Shown here: piece after piece, positions 23,291 to 33,362 of the stretch
Layout: each line of letters opens with the position of its first letter
How positions within the stretch are numbered: position 1 is the stretch's first letter
From: Diadophis punctatus similis
Taxonomy: Eukaryota > Chordata > Lepidosauria > Squamata > Dipsadidae
Length of the DNA: 64,000 bases
Assembly (NCBI GenBank): GCA_023053685.1
Contig: JALIGW010000002.1
Coordinates: forward strand, 248,659,856 to 248,723,855
Direction of reading: 5' to 3'
Notes under the pieces: model-generated
Told to the model about the DNA's origin: nothing
The model's database searches: none
The model's input: only the letters and a program-made list of their open reading frames with translations
Made by a program: the position numbers and the translations under genes

Positions 23291-24427
23291 CAGTTAGATG
23301 AGGCAGGCAGAGGAGTAGAAATAAAATAGAATTCTTTATTGGCCAAGTGTGATTGGACACGCAAGGCATTTGTACATATGCAAGGTGCATAAGCTCTCAG
23401 TGTACATGCAGAACTACAAAGTAATAATAATCATAATAACAAAGGATTAAAAAGAAAAAAAGAATAGAATAGAAAACAGAATAGAATACAAAATAGAATA
23501 GAGTAGAATAGAATAGAATAATAGAATAGAATAGAGAATAGAATAGAATAGAATAGAATAGGAGGAGAGGAGAGGAGAAGAGAGAATATAGAATAGATTC
23601 TTTATTGGTCAAGTGTAATTGGACAAACAAGGAATTTGTCTCTGGTGCATAAGCTCTCAGTGTACATGCAGAACTACAAAGTAATAATAATCATAACAAA
23701 GGATTAAAAATAAAAAATAGAATAGAATAAAAAACAGAATAGAATACGAAATAGAATAGAGTAGAATAGAATAGAAGAATAGAATAAGAATAGAATAGAA
23801 TAGAATAGAATAGAATAGAATAGGAGAGGGAGAGGAGAGAGAAGGGAGGAGTGGAGAGGGGAGAAGAGAAGAGAGAAGAGAATATAGAATAGATTCTTTA
23901 TTGGTCAAGTCCCACAGAGTTGGTCTCCTCCAGGTCCAATTGACCAAACAATGTCGGTTGGCGGGGCCTAGGGGGAGAGCCTTCTCTGTGGGAGCTCCCT
24001 CCCTGTGGAACCAACTCCCACCCGGAGATCAGGGCCATCCCCACCCTGCTGGCCTTCCGTAAAGCAATAAAAACTTGGCTCTTCTGGCAAGCGAGGTGAA
24101 AGTGAGACCGAGTAGATTATTCCGGGGTCTCCCCCCTTTAGTTATGAATGTTGGAGATCTTTTTTAAATTTTTATATCTTTTTAATTGTTATATGTTTTT
24201 TATTGTAATGGATTTGACATGCTGTGAGCCGCCCAGAGTCCCCCGGGAGTTGGGCGGCATACAAATCTATTAAATTAATTAAATTAAGTGTAATTGGACA
24301 CACAAGAGACTTGTCTCTGGTGCATAAACTTTCAGTGTACATGCAGAACAACAAAGTAATAATCATAATAACAAAGGATAGAAAATTGAATAGAACTGAA
24401 GGGAAGGGAAGGGAAGAGAGTAGAATA
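23291..24427 (-). mobile_element. Repeated 3' ends of a snake CR1/L3-type LINE with AATAG arrays
   Basis: The minus-strand 3' end (plus-strand ATTCTTTATTGGCCAAGTG) occurs at about 23330 and 23597, with a third copy split by an L2 (about 23890-23908 and 24287-24340). Stretches of imperfect AATAG repeats at about 23463-23590, 23720-23890 and 24370-24425 follow each. This matches the 3'-tail microsatellite seeding known for snake CR1/L3 LINEs. Confidence 0.8.
23909..24286 (+). mobile_element. L2-type LINE 3' end nested in the snake LINE tail
   Basis: The plus strand encodes the L2 C-terminal block (GEPSLWELPPCGTNSHPEI, then LAFRKAIKTWLFWQAR) and ends with GAGCCGCCCAGAGTCCCC and an AAATTAATT tail. 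It interrupts the LINE motif TTGGTCAAGT/GTAATTGG exactly, with AAGT on both sides. Confidence 0.82.
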
Positions 24428-24833
24428 TAATTCTTTATTGGCTGTGATTGGACACACAAGGAATTTGTCGCTGGCACATAAGCCTACCAGCACTGAGTGA
24501 TAAATCGTGATCATAACCATAAAATACAATCATCATAAATTGTAAGATACAAGAAGTAGTGATAGTCATAGGATACTAAATAAGCAATCAACATAAATCA
24601 CAACAGGATACTAAATAAAAGCAATCAGCTTACATCATGAGATGCAAACAGCAAAATTATAGTCGTAAGAAGCCAAGGAAATCAGTCATAGGAAAGATGA
24701 GAAGGATAATAGGTGATACAGCCCTTCTACGTGGTTTGACACCGTTGTGAGTATTAGTTGTTCAGCAGAGTGATGGCACTGAGGGGGAAAAAACTGTTTG
24801 TGTCTGGTTGTTTTGGCGTGCGATGCCCTACAT

Positions 24834-25244
24834 CAGGGGTGTCAAACTCGATTTCATTGAGGGCCGCATCAGGGTTGTTTGACCTCGGGGGGCGTGGCCA
24901 GGGGGCATGGTTAGCTCGACTTCACTCCTGTCAGAGGCACTTGTCGTGGCACAAGCGCTCTGCCAGCGAAAAGGGGCTCCGGAGTTCCGTTTTTGGCTGC
25001 CAGGGCCTCCTGCAACCCTCTGCCCGTGTAAACGGTGCTCCGCATGTGGCCCACCTAAGGTCTGTTTTCACTGGCAGAGGGTTGCAGGAGGCCGTGGCAG
25101 CCGAAAACAGAGCTCAGGAGCCCGTTTTTGCTGGCAGAAGCACCATGGGCCGGTCCTTTGCTGTTTCCAGGGCAGCCCCACAGGCCAGATCGAAGCACCC
25201 TGCAGGCCGCATCACACCCCTGGGCCTTGAGTTTCACACCCCTG
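24834..25244 (+). mobile_element. hAT element, CAGGGGTGTCAAACTC termini
   Basis: Begins CAGGGGTGTCAAACTCGATT and ends GAGTTTCACACCCCTG. Flanks CCCTACAT and CCCTGCAG are a 6/8 match. Nested in the LINE at 24428-26170. Related copies: 28846, 30309, 37482, 61945. Confidence 0.85.
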
Positions 25245-25352
25245 CCCTGCAGCATTGTCTCGAGAAGTCAAAACAGTTTCTGTCCAGGATGGGAGGGGTC
25301 TGTAGATATTTTCTCAGCCCTGTTTTTGTTTCCGCTTGTGCAGCCTATAGGC

Positions 25353-25894
25353 CAGTGGTGGCGAACCTTTTTAGGCTCGTGTGCCAAAAAGGGGGGGGTG
25401 CACGCACTAGCGCGCGCTCGCATGCCCACACCCATTCCCCCCCCCATGCATGCGCACAACACCCCCCCATGCTTCCCCCTGCGCATGCGCATACCGCCCC
25501 CATCCCCGCGCAAAGGCCTTACTGGAGCCTGGGACGACGAAATGGGCAAACCGGAAGTGCGGAAAAATGCGCTTCCGGTTTGCCGGTGAGCTGTTTTTTG
25601 CACTCCGGAGGGTTCAGGGAAGCTCCCTGAAGCCCCGGAATGCAAAAAACTACAAAACGGACAAACCGGAAGTGCGGAAAAATGCACTTCCAGTTTGTCC
25701 ATTTTGTAGTTTTTTGCATTCTGGAGCTTCAGGGAGCTTCCCTGAACCCTCCGGAGTGCAAAAAAACAGCTCACCGGCAAACCGGAAGTGCGTTTTTCCG
25801 CACTTCCGGTTTGCCGGTGGGCAACGCTTGTGTGCCGTCCGCTATGCCTCCGCGTGCCACCTGTGGCACGCGTGCCATAGGTTCGCCACCACGG
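25353..25894 (+). mobile_element. OC1-like hAT element, hairpin subtype
   Basis: Termini CAGTGGTGGCGAACC and GGTTCGCCACCACGG, perfect 8-bp duplication CTATAGGC at 25345-25352 and 25895-25902. The interior contains a long inverted repeat centred near 25680 built from CAAACCGGAAGTGCG units. Nested in a LINE. Confidence 0.93.
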
Positions 25895-26170
25895 CTATAG
25901 GCCCTCAACGGAAGGCAAGCTGGTTGCGGTGTTTTTTTTTCTTCAGTCCAAACTACCCATCGAAATCTGTGTCCGTCTTGTTCGATGGCCGGGCCAAACC
26001 AGACAGTTCCAGAGCTGTGAATGATGGACTTCGTAGAACTGGATCGGAGGCTTCTTGGGCAGCCTGAGCTTCCTGAGTTGGCGCAGGAAGAACATTGTCT
26101 GTTGTGCTTTTTTGATCACGTTGTGGATGTTAGGTGTCCATTTTAAGTCCCGAAATATTGTAGAACCCAT

Positions 26171-27345
26171 GAAAGTCTCTACTGTTGATTCAACTTAGAA
26201 ATCAGGAGAAATTTCCTGACAGTGAGAACAATTGACCAATGGAACAGAAGTTGTCTTCAGAAGTTGTGGGAGCTTTCTCACTGGCAGCTTTCAAGGAGAG
26301 ACTGGACGACTGTTAGATACTCTGTAATGCCTTGGTAAGGCCACACTTGGAATATTGCATTCAGTTTTGGTCACCACAATGTAAAAAGGATGTGGAGACT
26401 CTAGAACAGTGATGGCGAACCTATGGCATGGGTGCCACAGGTGGCACGCGGAGCCATATTTGCCGGCACATGAGCCATTGCCTAGCTCAGCTCCAGCACT
26501 CATGTGCACGCCGGCCAGCTGATTTTTGGCTCGCACGGAGCCTCTGGGAGGGCATTTTCAGTTTCCGGAGGGCCTCCGGAGTGACTGGGGAGGGTGTTTT
26601 TGCCCTCCTCAGGCTCCAGGGAAGCCTCTGGAGCCTGGGGAGGATGAAAAATGGGCCTACCGGGCCCACCAGAAGTTGGGAAACGGGCCATTTCCGGCCT
26701 CCAGAGGGCCTCCAGGGGAGCGGGGGAGGCCGTTTTCGCCCTCCCCTGGCATTGAATTATGGGTGTGGGCACTCGCGCATGCACGATAGCACGCGCGCAT
26801 GCACTTTCAGCACCCAAGGGAAAAAAGGTTCGCCATCACTGCTCTAGAAAGAATGCAAAGAAGAGCAACAAAGATGATTAGGGGACTGGAGGCTAAAACA
26901 TATGAAGAACGGTTGCAGGAACTGGGTATGTCTAGTTTAATGAAAAGAAGGACTAGGGGAGACATGATAGCAGTGTTCCAATATCTCAGCAGCTGCCACA
27001 AAGAAGAGGGAGTCAAGCTACTCTCCAAAGCACAGGGTAGGACAAGAAGCAATGGGAGGAAACTAATCAAGGGGAGAAACAACTTAGAACTAAGGAGAAA
27101 TCTCCTGACAGTTAGAACAATTAATAGTGGAACAACTTGCCTCCAGAAGTTGTGAATAAAAGATGTTGGAAAACCATTTGTCTGAAATAGTGTAAGGTTT
27201 CCTGCCTAAGCAGGGGGTTGGACTACAAGATCTCCAAGTTCCCTTTGAACTCTATTCTATTCTATTCTATTCTATTCTATTCTATTCTATTCTATTCTAT
27301 TCTATTCTATTCTATTCTATTCTATTCTATTCTATTCTTAGACCT
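26171..27345 (+). mobile_element. CR1 LINE C-terminus and 3' UTR, split by an OC1-like element
   Basis: The plus strand carries a CR1 tail at about 26180-26320, then CR1 ORF2 C-terminus (QRRATKMIRGLEAKTYEERL, LQELGMSSLMKRRTRGDMIA), then the 3' UTR GGGTTGGACTACAAGATCTC and an (ATTCT)n tail at 27251-27338. The hAT at 26407-26841 interrupts ACTCTAGAA/AGAATGC. Confidence 0.88.
26407..26841 (+). mobile_element. OC1-like hAT element with perfect target duplication
   Basis: Begins CAGTGATGGCGAACCTATGG and ends GGTTCGCCATCACTG. CTCTAGAA at 26399-26406 and 26842-26849. The same CR1 sequence without the insertion is at 40973-40990. Confidence 0.95.
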
Positions 27346-27615
27346 CCAATGTTCCTTCCAGCTCTATTCTAATTAATTGATTGATTGAACGATTGATTGA
27401 ATGAATGAATGAATGAATGAATGAATGAATGAATGAATGAATGAACCAGTGGAACAGCTTGACTTCAGAAGTTGTAGGGACTCCACCACTGGAAGTTTTT
27501 AAGAAGGCTGGACAGCCACTTGTCTCAAATTGTATAAAGGTCTGCTACTTGAATGGGGGGGGGGTTGGACTAGAAGACCTTCAAGGTCCCTCCCAGTTCT
27601 GTTCTATTCTGATTT
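27346..27615 (+). mobile_element. (GAAT)n array and a CR1 3' tail
   Basis: GAAT repeats at about 27395-27444, then a CR1 3' end (AGTTTTTAAGAAGGCTGGAC, GGTTGGACTAGAAGACC). Confidence 0.8.
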
Positions 27616-27938
27616 AATCTAGGGTGATTCCCTATCCTCTGGGTAATGGCTGCCCCAAAGATGCTTTTTCAAAAAAGGCCACTGGGCCTTTCTTGGGTTT
27701 CTCCTTGAAGAGATTTCATTTCTTATCCCCGAAGCTTCTTCTGAATCTGAGGAAGCTTCTGGGATGAGAAGCGAAACCTCTTCAGGGAAAAAAATGAAGT
27801 CCGGTGGCCTTTTTTTGGGGGGGGGGAAGCAGGTTTGGAATGAAGCAGCCAAGGAAAGCCATGGCTGTCCACTCCGACCCAGATGTGTTTTAACGGCATC
27901 TCCCATGGGTCTCCATCGGTGATGAAGGCACCCCTGGA

Positions 27939-28591
27939 TCACAGGATGGTACATAGCCATCCAGGTCCTCTCTTCTTGTCCTCCTCCATCATGTCTTTGG
28001 TGTAATATGGGTTGGGTTTGTTCTTTCGCATGAGGGCATCCACCATCCGAATCAGCTCATCCACCTGATCCTGCCGTTCCTTCCCTTTCGCCTTGTTGTT
28101 GAAAGCCAGGCACCGATTCCCACAACTCTCAATTTGTTCCCTCAGAGGTGCCAAGCTTTCGCCTCCCTCGGACAGCATCTCTTGAAGAGGGCGCCCCTCC
28201 AGGTCCTCCTTCCGGGTGAACAACATGATCATGTAGGCCTTGGCTTTAAGGCTGAAGATGCTTTTGATGATCTGGGCGACCTCGATCTCCTCCCTGCCGA
28301 AATGGCTAAGACGGATTACCTGTATAATGACGTGGGGACCTGGGGAGCAGAAGCTCACGCATTTTCTAACTTCCTCAAGCGTCACCGGGTGTGGGTATTT
28401 GGTATCAAAAAAACCCGGCGTGTCGATCACAGCCAGGGTTCTCCCATCCGGCAGGACATTCGTTGCCTTTTTACATTTGGCGGTGACGGATGTGGCCTGC
28501 ATCTTGGATGTAAACGCTTCCTCCCCTAAAATGGAGTTCCCGGTGGCACTTTTCCCATTGCCCGTTTTGCCGACCATGACGATCCTGAGGT
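27939..28591 (-). CDS. GIMAP: GIMAP-family GTPase, terminal coding exon
   Basis: On the minus strand a splice acceptor (TTCCAG, ending at 28592) opens an exon whose reading frame runs through LRIVMVGKTGNGKSATG to a TGA at 27939-27941, 216 codons. It holds the complete AIG1-type GTPase core: P-loop GKTGNGKS, G3 DTPGFFD, the GIMAP conserved box (GPHVIIQVIRLSHFGREE), G4-like FTRKED and G5-like FNNKA. No transmembrane helix follows; the protein ends in CTIL, a CaaX-like signal of the kind geranylgeranylated when the last residue is Leu. GIMAPs bind GTP and act on intracellular membranes of lymphocytes. Upstream exons with the start codon should lie beyond 28600 but I could not identify them. It is divergent from, and opposite in strand to, the GIMAP pair at 15.5 and 34.9 kb. 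Which numbered GIMAP it corresponds to is not determined. Confidence 0.88.
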
Positions 28592-28845
28592 CTGGAATTG
28601 AAAGGAAGAGAGAGGGGAAAGGAGTCAGAAGCCTGCCGTCACTCGCAAGGAAGAGAATGAATGGGATAGAATGGCAAGAAGGCCACGAGCGACAGGGAGA
28701 AAGCAGAATGGCTTAACTCATTCTTTGCATCCGTCTGTTTATAAGGCGAAGAAACGGTCCAACCTGTCAAAAATCGTACTGTAAAAAAACAGACTAGAAC
28801 TAAAAATTAAAATAAGCGAGAAAATGGTAAAAGAACACCTTAACT
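28592..28845. other. Intron or 5' flank of the minus-strand GIMAP
   Basis: Non-coding by eye. Starts at the splice acceptor and extends upstream on the minus strand. No further exon recognised. Confidence 0.4.
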
Positions 28846-29146
28846 CAGGAGTGTCAAACTCGATTTCATTGAGGGCCACATCAGGGTTGTGTTTGACCTC
28901 AGGGAACTGGGGTGGCGTGGCCAGCTTGACATCACTCATGTTGGGGTGCCTGTGCTCTTCCAGTGAAAACGGGCTCCCAAGCTCCATTTTCCACTGTGAT
29001 GGTCTCCTACAACCCTCTGCCACACAAAACGGAGCTCGGCGGCACGGCGGGCTGGTCCTTCGCTATTTCCAGGGTGGCCCCACGGACCAGATCTAACCTC
29101 CCTGTGGGCGGGATCCGGCCCCTGGGCCTTGAGTTTGACACTCCTG
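28846..29146 (+). mobile_element. hAT element, CAGGAGTGTCAAACTC termini
   Basis: Inverted ends CAGGAGTGTCAAACTCG and GAGTTTGACACTCCTG, with CTTAACT on both sides. Same family as 24834-25244. Confidence 0.85.
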
Positions 29147-29149
29147 CTT

Positions 29150-29724
29150 AACTAATATAAATCTTAATGAATATAAAGCACCAAGATCTGATGGATTACT
29201 CCTCAGAGCTTTGAAGGAGCTGGCAGATGCGATGTCGGAACCATTGTACCATATTTTTCAAAGATCCTGGAGCACCAGGGAACTACCTGTAGGTTGGAAA
29301 AGAGCTGATGTGGTCCCAATCTTCAAAAGGGGGGGAGAGTGGATCCAGGAAACTCTAATTATAGTTTATATAATTTAAGATATACTACAGGGACTTCAGT
29401 TAGACATTCGACAGAGTAGACCACAACCTGCTTTCGTAAGCTAGAAAAAAATGTGGGATACACAGTATCAACCCCAGATGGATTTGTAACTGGCTGACAA
29501 ACTGTACACAAAGAGTAGTCCTTAAATGGTACTACGTCTACATGGAGGGAAGTAAGCAGTGGGGTACCACAAGGTTCCATCTTAGGCCAAGTACTCTCCA
29601 ATATCTTCAGAAATGACTCAGATGAAGGAATTGAAGGGGAACTCATCAAATGTGCAGAGGACACTAAGGTGACAGGAATAGCCAACCCCTCGGAAGAGAG
29701 GCTTAAGATCGCACCTCCCACACT
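29150..29724 (+). mobile_element. CR1 LINE reverse-transcriptase fragment, decayed
   Basis: Plus-strand remnants read KAPRSDGLLLRALKELADAM, WKRADVVPIFKRG, a broken VDHNLLS block, [19 protein letters not shown] and a CAEDTKV catalytic-region relic. Many stops and deletions. Confidence 0.75.
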
Positions 29725-30308
29725 CTCCTATCCAAGATTTACCTGACGCAGCTGCACCCATGTTGCCGGCACTCGGATGCTCCTTCGCCAATCTTCAGGG
29801 TTTCTAATAGGAAGAGCAAACCAAGCAGGGAGTGAGTGGTTGGAGAAGGTTCTTCTGGCAGGAAGGAAGTCACAGGAGCAAAACGAATGAAAAAAAGAAA
29901 GGAGAGGTGAGGCTGGCTTGTTTGCCAAACTCTTCCTGTTGTGACTGAAGGTCGCAAAAGGGGATCGTGTCACCCTGGGATGTAAGTAGAAACCCATCGG
30001 CAAGCATTTGAATTTTGATCCCGTGATCACAGGGGCGGGGCGGGGGGGGCTTCAGTGTTCGTACATGTGAAAAACAGTCCCAAGTGACTTTTCCCTGGGC
30101 CATTTTAACTGTGAACAGTCGCTAAATGAATTAAGTCGAGGATTGCCTGTAATGATGAGAACAGTGCGTGTTTTCATCATTTGATGCGTTTCCCCGGCTT
30201 GAATGTCTTTTTAATATGGAAAACATTCACTATTTTTGTTAAGCCAAATCGTTCCTCCAACGGGTCGTCGTTGTAATAAATATAACTCCGATTTTAATTT
30301 GCTTTAAA
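29725..30308. other. Unassigned; right part ends like a DNA transposon terminus
   Basis: No gene seen. TTAAGTCGAGGATTGCCTG near 30133-30151 looks like a transposon end related to 31073-31222. Confidence 0.3.
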
Positions 30309-30430
30309 GCAGGGATGTCAAACTCGATTTCATTGAGGGCCTCATCAAGGTTATGTTTGATATCAGAGGGGTGGGAGGGGGCATGGCCAGGGAGGGCGTG
30401 GCCAGGGTGGGTGTTTGACACAGGCTCAAC
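30309..30430 (+). mobile_element. Truncated hAT (CAGGGATGTCAAACTCG end)
   Basis: Left end CAGGGATGTCAAACTCGATT with the following GAGGGCC block. The right part is lost before the telomere-like repeats. Confidence 0.7.
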
Positions 30431-30436
30431 ATGCGC

Positions 30437-31030
30437 TTAACCCTTAACCCTAACTCTAACCCAAACCCGTAAACCTTTAACCTAACCCTAAACCTAACCC
30501 CTAAACCCTTAACCCTAACCTAACCCCTAACCCCTAAACCTAAACGCCTTAACCCTAACCCTTAACCCTAACTCTAACCCTAAACCGTAAACCTTTAACC
30601 TAACCTTAACCCTAACCCTAACCCCTTAACCCTAACCTAACCCCTAACCCTAAACCCTAAACCTAACCCCTTAATTCTAACCCTAACCTTAACCCTAACT
30701 CTAAACCCTAAACCCTAACTCTAACCCTAACCTCTAACCCCTAACCCCAACCTAACCCTAACCCTAACCCCTAACCCTAACCCTAAACCCTAACTCTAAC
30801 CCGTAAACCCTTAACCTAACAATAACGCTAACGCTAACCCTTAACCCTAACCCCTTAACCCTAACTCTAACCCGTAAACCTTTAACCTAACCTTAACCCT
30901 AAACCCTAAACCCTAACCTAACCCCTAAACCTAACCCTAACCCTAAACCCTTAACCCTTAATCCTTAACCCTAACCCTAACCCCTTAACCCTAACCCCTT
31001 AACCCTAACCCCTTAACCCTAACCTTAACC
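30437..31030. repeat. Degenerate interstitial telomeric repeat (CCCTAA)n
   Basis: About 594 bases of CCCTAA with many CCCCTAA, CCCTAAA and CTCTAA variants, C-strand on top. It is internal, so it is not a present chromosome end. Confidence 0.95.
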
Positions 31031-31072
31031 TTTGCAACCTTCTGAGGAGCAGGAAGCCAGAGGCGCTTTGCA

Positions 31073-31222
31073 GCAGTGGTCCTCACTTAACGACTGCAGA
31101 TATTCACTTGACATCAGTGGCATGTAAGGCAGTAAAATGGATCAAGAGCTCACTTAACAATGGTCTCACTTAGCAATGGACATTTGGGGCTCCCTTGCCA
31201 TCATAAGTCGAGGACTGCCGGC
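31073..31222 (+). mobile_element. Short DNA transposon remnant next to telomeric repeats
   Basis: CAGTGGTCCTCACTTAACGA at the left and TAAGTCGAGGACTGCCGG at the right are imperfect inverted ends. Confidence 0.5.
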
Positions 31223-31560
31223 ATTTAGGGACAAAGGGCTGAGCTCAGCTAAGGGCTGGGTTGAAATGGAGGTCTGGATTGCCGGGGGTGGGGGGTGTCC
31301 TTCGGCTATCCAGGTGTGCGCCCCCCCCCTCAAAAAAAAAAAAAAACCCAACCCATTGCCAGCTCTCTATGGAGTTTCTGCTTTTGTCTATCAGGGTGGA
31401 GAAGTTTAGGAAATCCGGGAAATGAAATTAGGATATTGTGGGCTGGAAAATCAGAAAAACACATTGGGAAATCAGTCAGATCTTTTCCTCTATGCCAAAA
31501 AAAAAGTGTCCTGTTTTGGGATAGTTTAACCATTTGGGGTCCAGGGCATATTAATATATT
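31223..31560. other. No feature recognised
   Basis: Contains homopolymer runs (C, A) near 31320-31345. No credible gene. Confidence 0.4.
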
Positions 31561-31990
31561 CTTTCTTTTCTTTCTTTCTTTTTTAAAATAATTTTTATTG
31601 CAATTTTTATTGCAAAACAAAACAACATACAAAACAAACCTATAAATCACATATACATAAAATATGGTTCCACTAATACAGCTTTACGTCATCGGGATTT
31701 TCTTCCCAATTCTACATTTGCCTAGTTATGGCTATTGTTTTATACCTAAACATTTTTTTATCTTTACCTATTCATTATATACACTATTACCTATTATCCA
31801 ACAACTTTATAGTCTTATATACATTATATACATGATCTTACAACCATTAAGATTTAAGGTTACATCTATCACATCTTTTTTTCCTTAGCACGTTTCTTAT
31901 GACATTTCATTCTTATCCTAATTCACACATTAATTTTACTTTTCTTTTCAAGCCAGTCCTACCATCTATCCCAAATTTTATAATACCCTG
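31561..31990 (-). mobile_element. AT-rich sequence resembling an L1 3' UTR
   Basis: A T-rich start (TTTTTAAAATAATTTTTATTGC) followed by AT-rich non-coding sequence is what a minus-strand L1 3' end looks like at 51676 onward. No coding part is attached, so the call is tentative. Confidence 0.35.
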
Positions 31991-31991
31991 T

Positions 31992-31995
<4 letters not shown>

Positions 31996-32031
<36 letters not shown>

Positions 32032-32054
32032 TCTCTCTCCCCCTCCCTCCCTCC

Positions 32055-32088
<34 letters not shown>

Positions 32089-32090
32089 CC
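31996..32090 (+). repeat. (CT)n microsatellite
   Basis: CT repeats with CCCT interruptions. Confidence 0.95.
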
Positions 32091-32099
32091 ATAGTTAGT

Positions 32100-32800
32100 T
32101 GACTCCATTTCTGCGCATTCTAACGCAGAAGGAGGGGACAACAACGGTAACACAAAACTTTGAAAAGGACCCCGGACCTCTTGAGCACCCAGAGCAGAGA
32201 CCCCCTTCCCTCTACTCTTTTCTCTCCAAGGGGGCTCCCTCCCACAGGAACATCCCACGCACCCCAAAAGGAGAGGAGGGACCGGCCAAAGTCCCGGCCG
32301 CCTGATGCCCAGCCTGGAACCAGGACAAGGCGGCTGGAAGCGGTTCCCCCCTCCCCTCTGTGCGCCCACCCGCAATTTGCAGGACGACCCGACGTGCCTC
32401 TAGGTGGGAGGGGGAGAACAGACAAACCCCACCCCCACCCCTCGCATCCCGACCCTGGCGGGGAGAAGCAGCCCCCTCGGGAATCCTAGATAGAGGCAGA
32501 TGTAGGGTCTCCTGCTTGGGCAGGGGGTTGGACTAGATGACCTGCAAGGTCCCTTCCGACTCTGTTAATCTGTTAAACCCACCTGAATCGGAGGGAGCCG
32601 GCCAGACGCTCCGTTGACTCCTGCGTTCCGGGCTCGACCGAGCAACCCGAAGAAACAACGGCGCGCTTCCAGTTTCCTTCTCCGCGCTTTCGCTTTCGCT
32701 CTGGGCCGGCCAGAAATAATAACAGAAGGGGGGGGAGGGGGGAGGAAAGAAGGGCGGGTGTCGTCCCTCCAGCTCCTCGTTAGGGCCGGAGATTCAGGCA
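32100..32800. promoter_or_regulatory. GC/CpG-rich block with ISRE-like site, possible regulatory region
   Basis: GC-rich sequence with a CR1 tail at 32500-32575. GCTTTCGCTTTCGC at 32686-32699 matches the GAAANNGAAA core bound by IRF factors (reverse strand). It lies about 2.2 kb upstream of the intact GIMAP gene. Promoter function is inferred only. Confidence 0.3.
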
Positions 32801-32804
32801 GGCC

Positions 32805-33362
32805 ACTAATCAGCAATCAGAAGAGAGTTGGAAGGGACATTAGAGGTCATCTAATCCAACCCCCTGCTCGAGCCGGAGGCCCTTACAGAATCATAGAATC
32901 ACAAGGTTGGAAGGGACCTCAGAGGTCTTCTAGTCCCAACCCCACTGCTCAAGCAGGAGACCCTTTACAGAATAAGCGTTGGAGGGGACGTTGGTCATCT
33001 AGTCCAACCCCCTGCTTCAGCAGGAGATTCTTATAGAATCACAGAATAAAAGTTTGGAAGGGACTCTGGAGGTCTTCTAGTCCAACCTGTGCTCGAGCAA
33101 GGAGACCCTTACAGAATCTGAGAAAGAGCAAGTTGGAAGGGATCTTCGAGGTCATCTAGTCCAACAGGAGTCCCTGACAGAATCACAGAGTTGAAAGGGA
33201 CTTTTGAACAGACTAACAAGAGTTGGAAGGGACCTTGGAGGTCATCTAATCCAACCCCCAGCTCAAGCAAAAGACTCTTACAGAATTACAAAGTCGGAAG
33301 GGACATCAGAGGTCATCTAGTCCAACCCCCCTGCTCCAGCAGAAGACCCTCTACAATCGCTG
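32805..33362 (-). repeat. Tandem array of seven CR1 3'-end tails
   Basis: The core GTCATCTAGTCCAACCCC or a variant recurs near 32847, 32926, 32994, 33073, 33152, 33241 and 33312, spacing about 68-89 bases. Orientation is opposite to the array at 14935-15460. Confidence 0.85.

Larger units (their letters stand above)
24428..26170 (-). mobile_element. Snake CR1/L3-type LINE 3' part, split by two hAT elements
   Basis: Minus-strand pieces 26170-25895 (DLKWTPNIHNVIKKAQQTMF and FLRQLRKLRLPKKPP), 25352-25245 (EKISTDPSHPGQKLF) and 24833-24428 (3' UTR ending at the ATTCTTTATTGG tail) read as one LINE once two hAT insertions are removed. The uninterrupted order can be checked against 43018-43540. Confidence 0.82.

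Noticed and set aside
23397..23947. Membrane-protein-like Phe/Tyr/Leu/Ser frames on the minus strand
   Set aside because: They are translations of AATAG repeats and a LINE 3' end, and recur at each copy.
24758..25630. A 290-codon frame
   Set aside because: It runs across a LINE 3' end and two hAT elements, and has no domain.
30437..31030. A true chromosome end
   Set aside because: The repeats are degenerate and continue into ordinary sequence on both sides.
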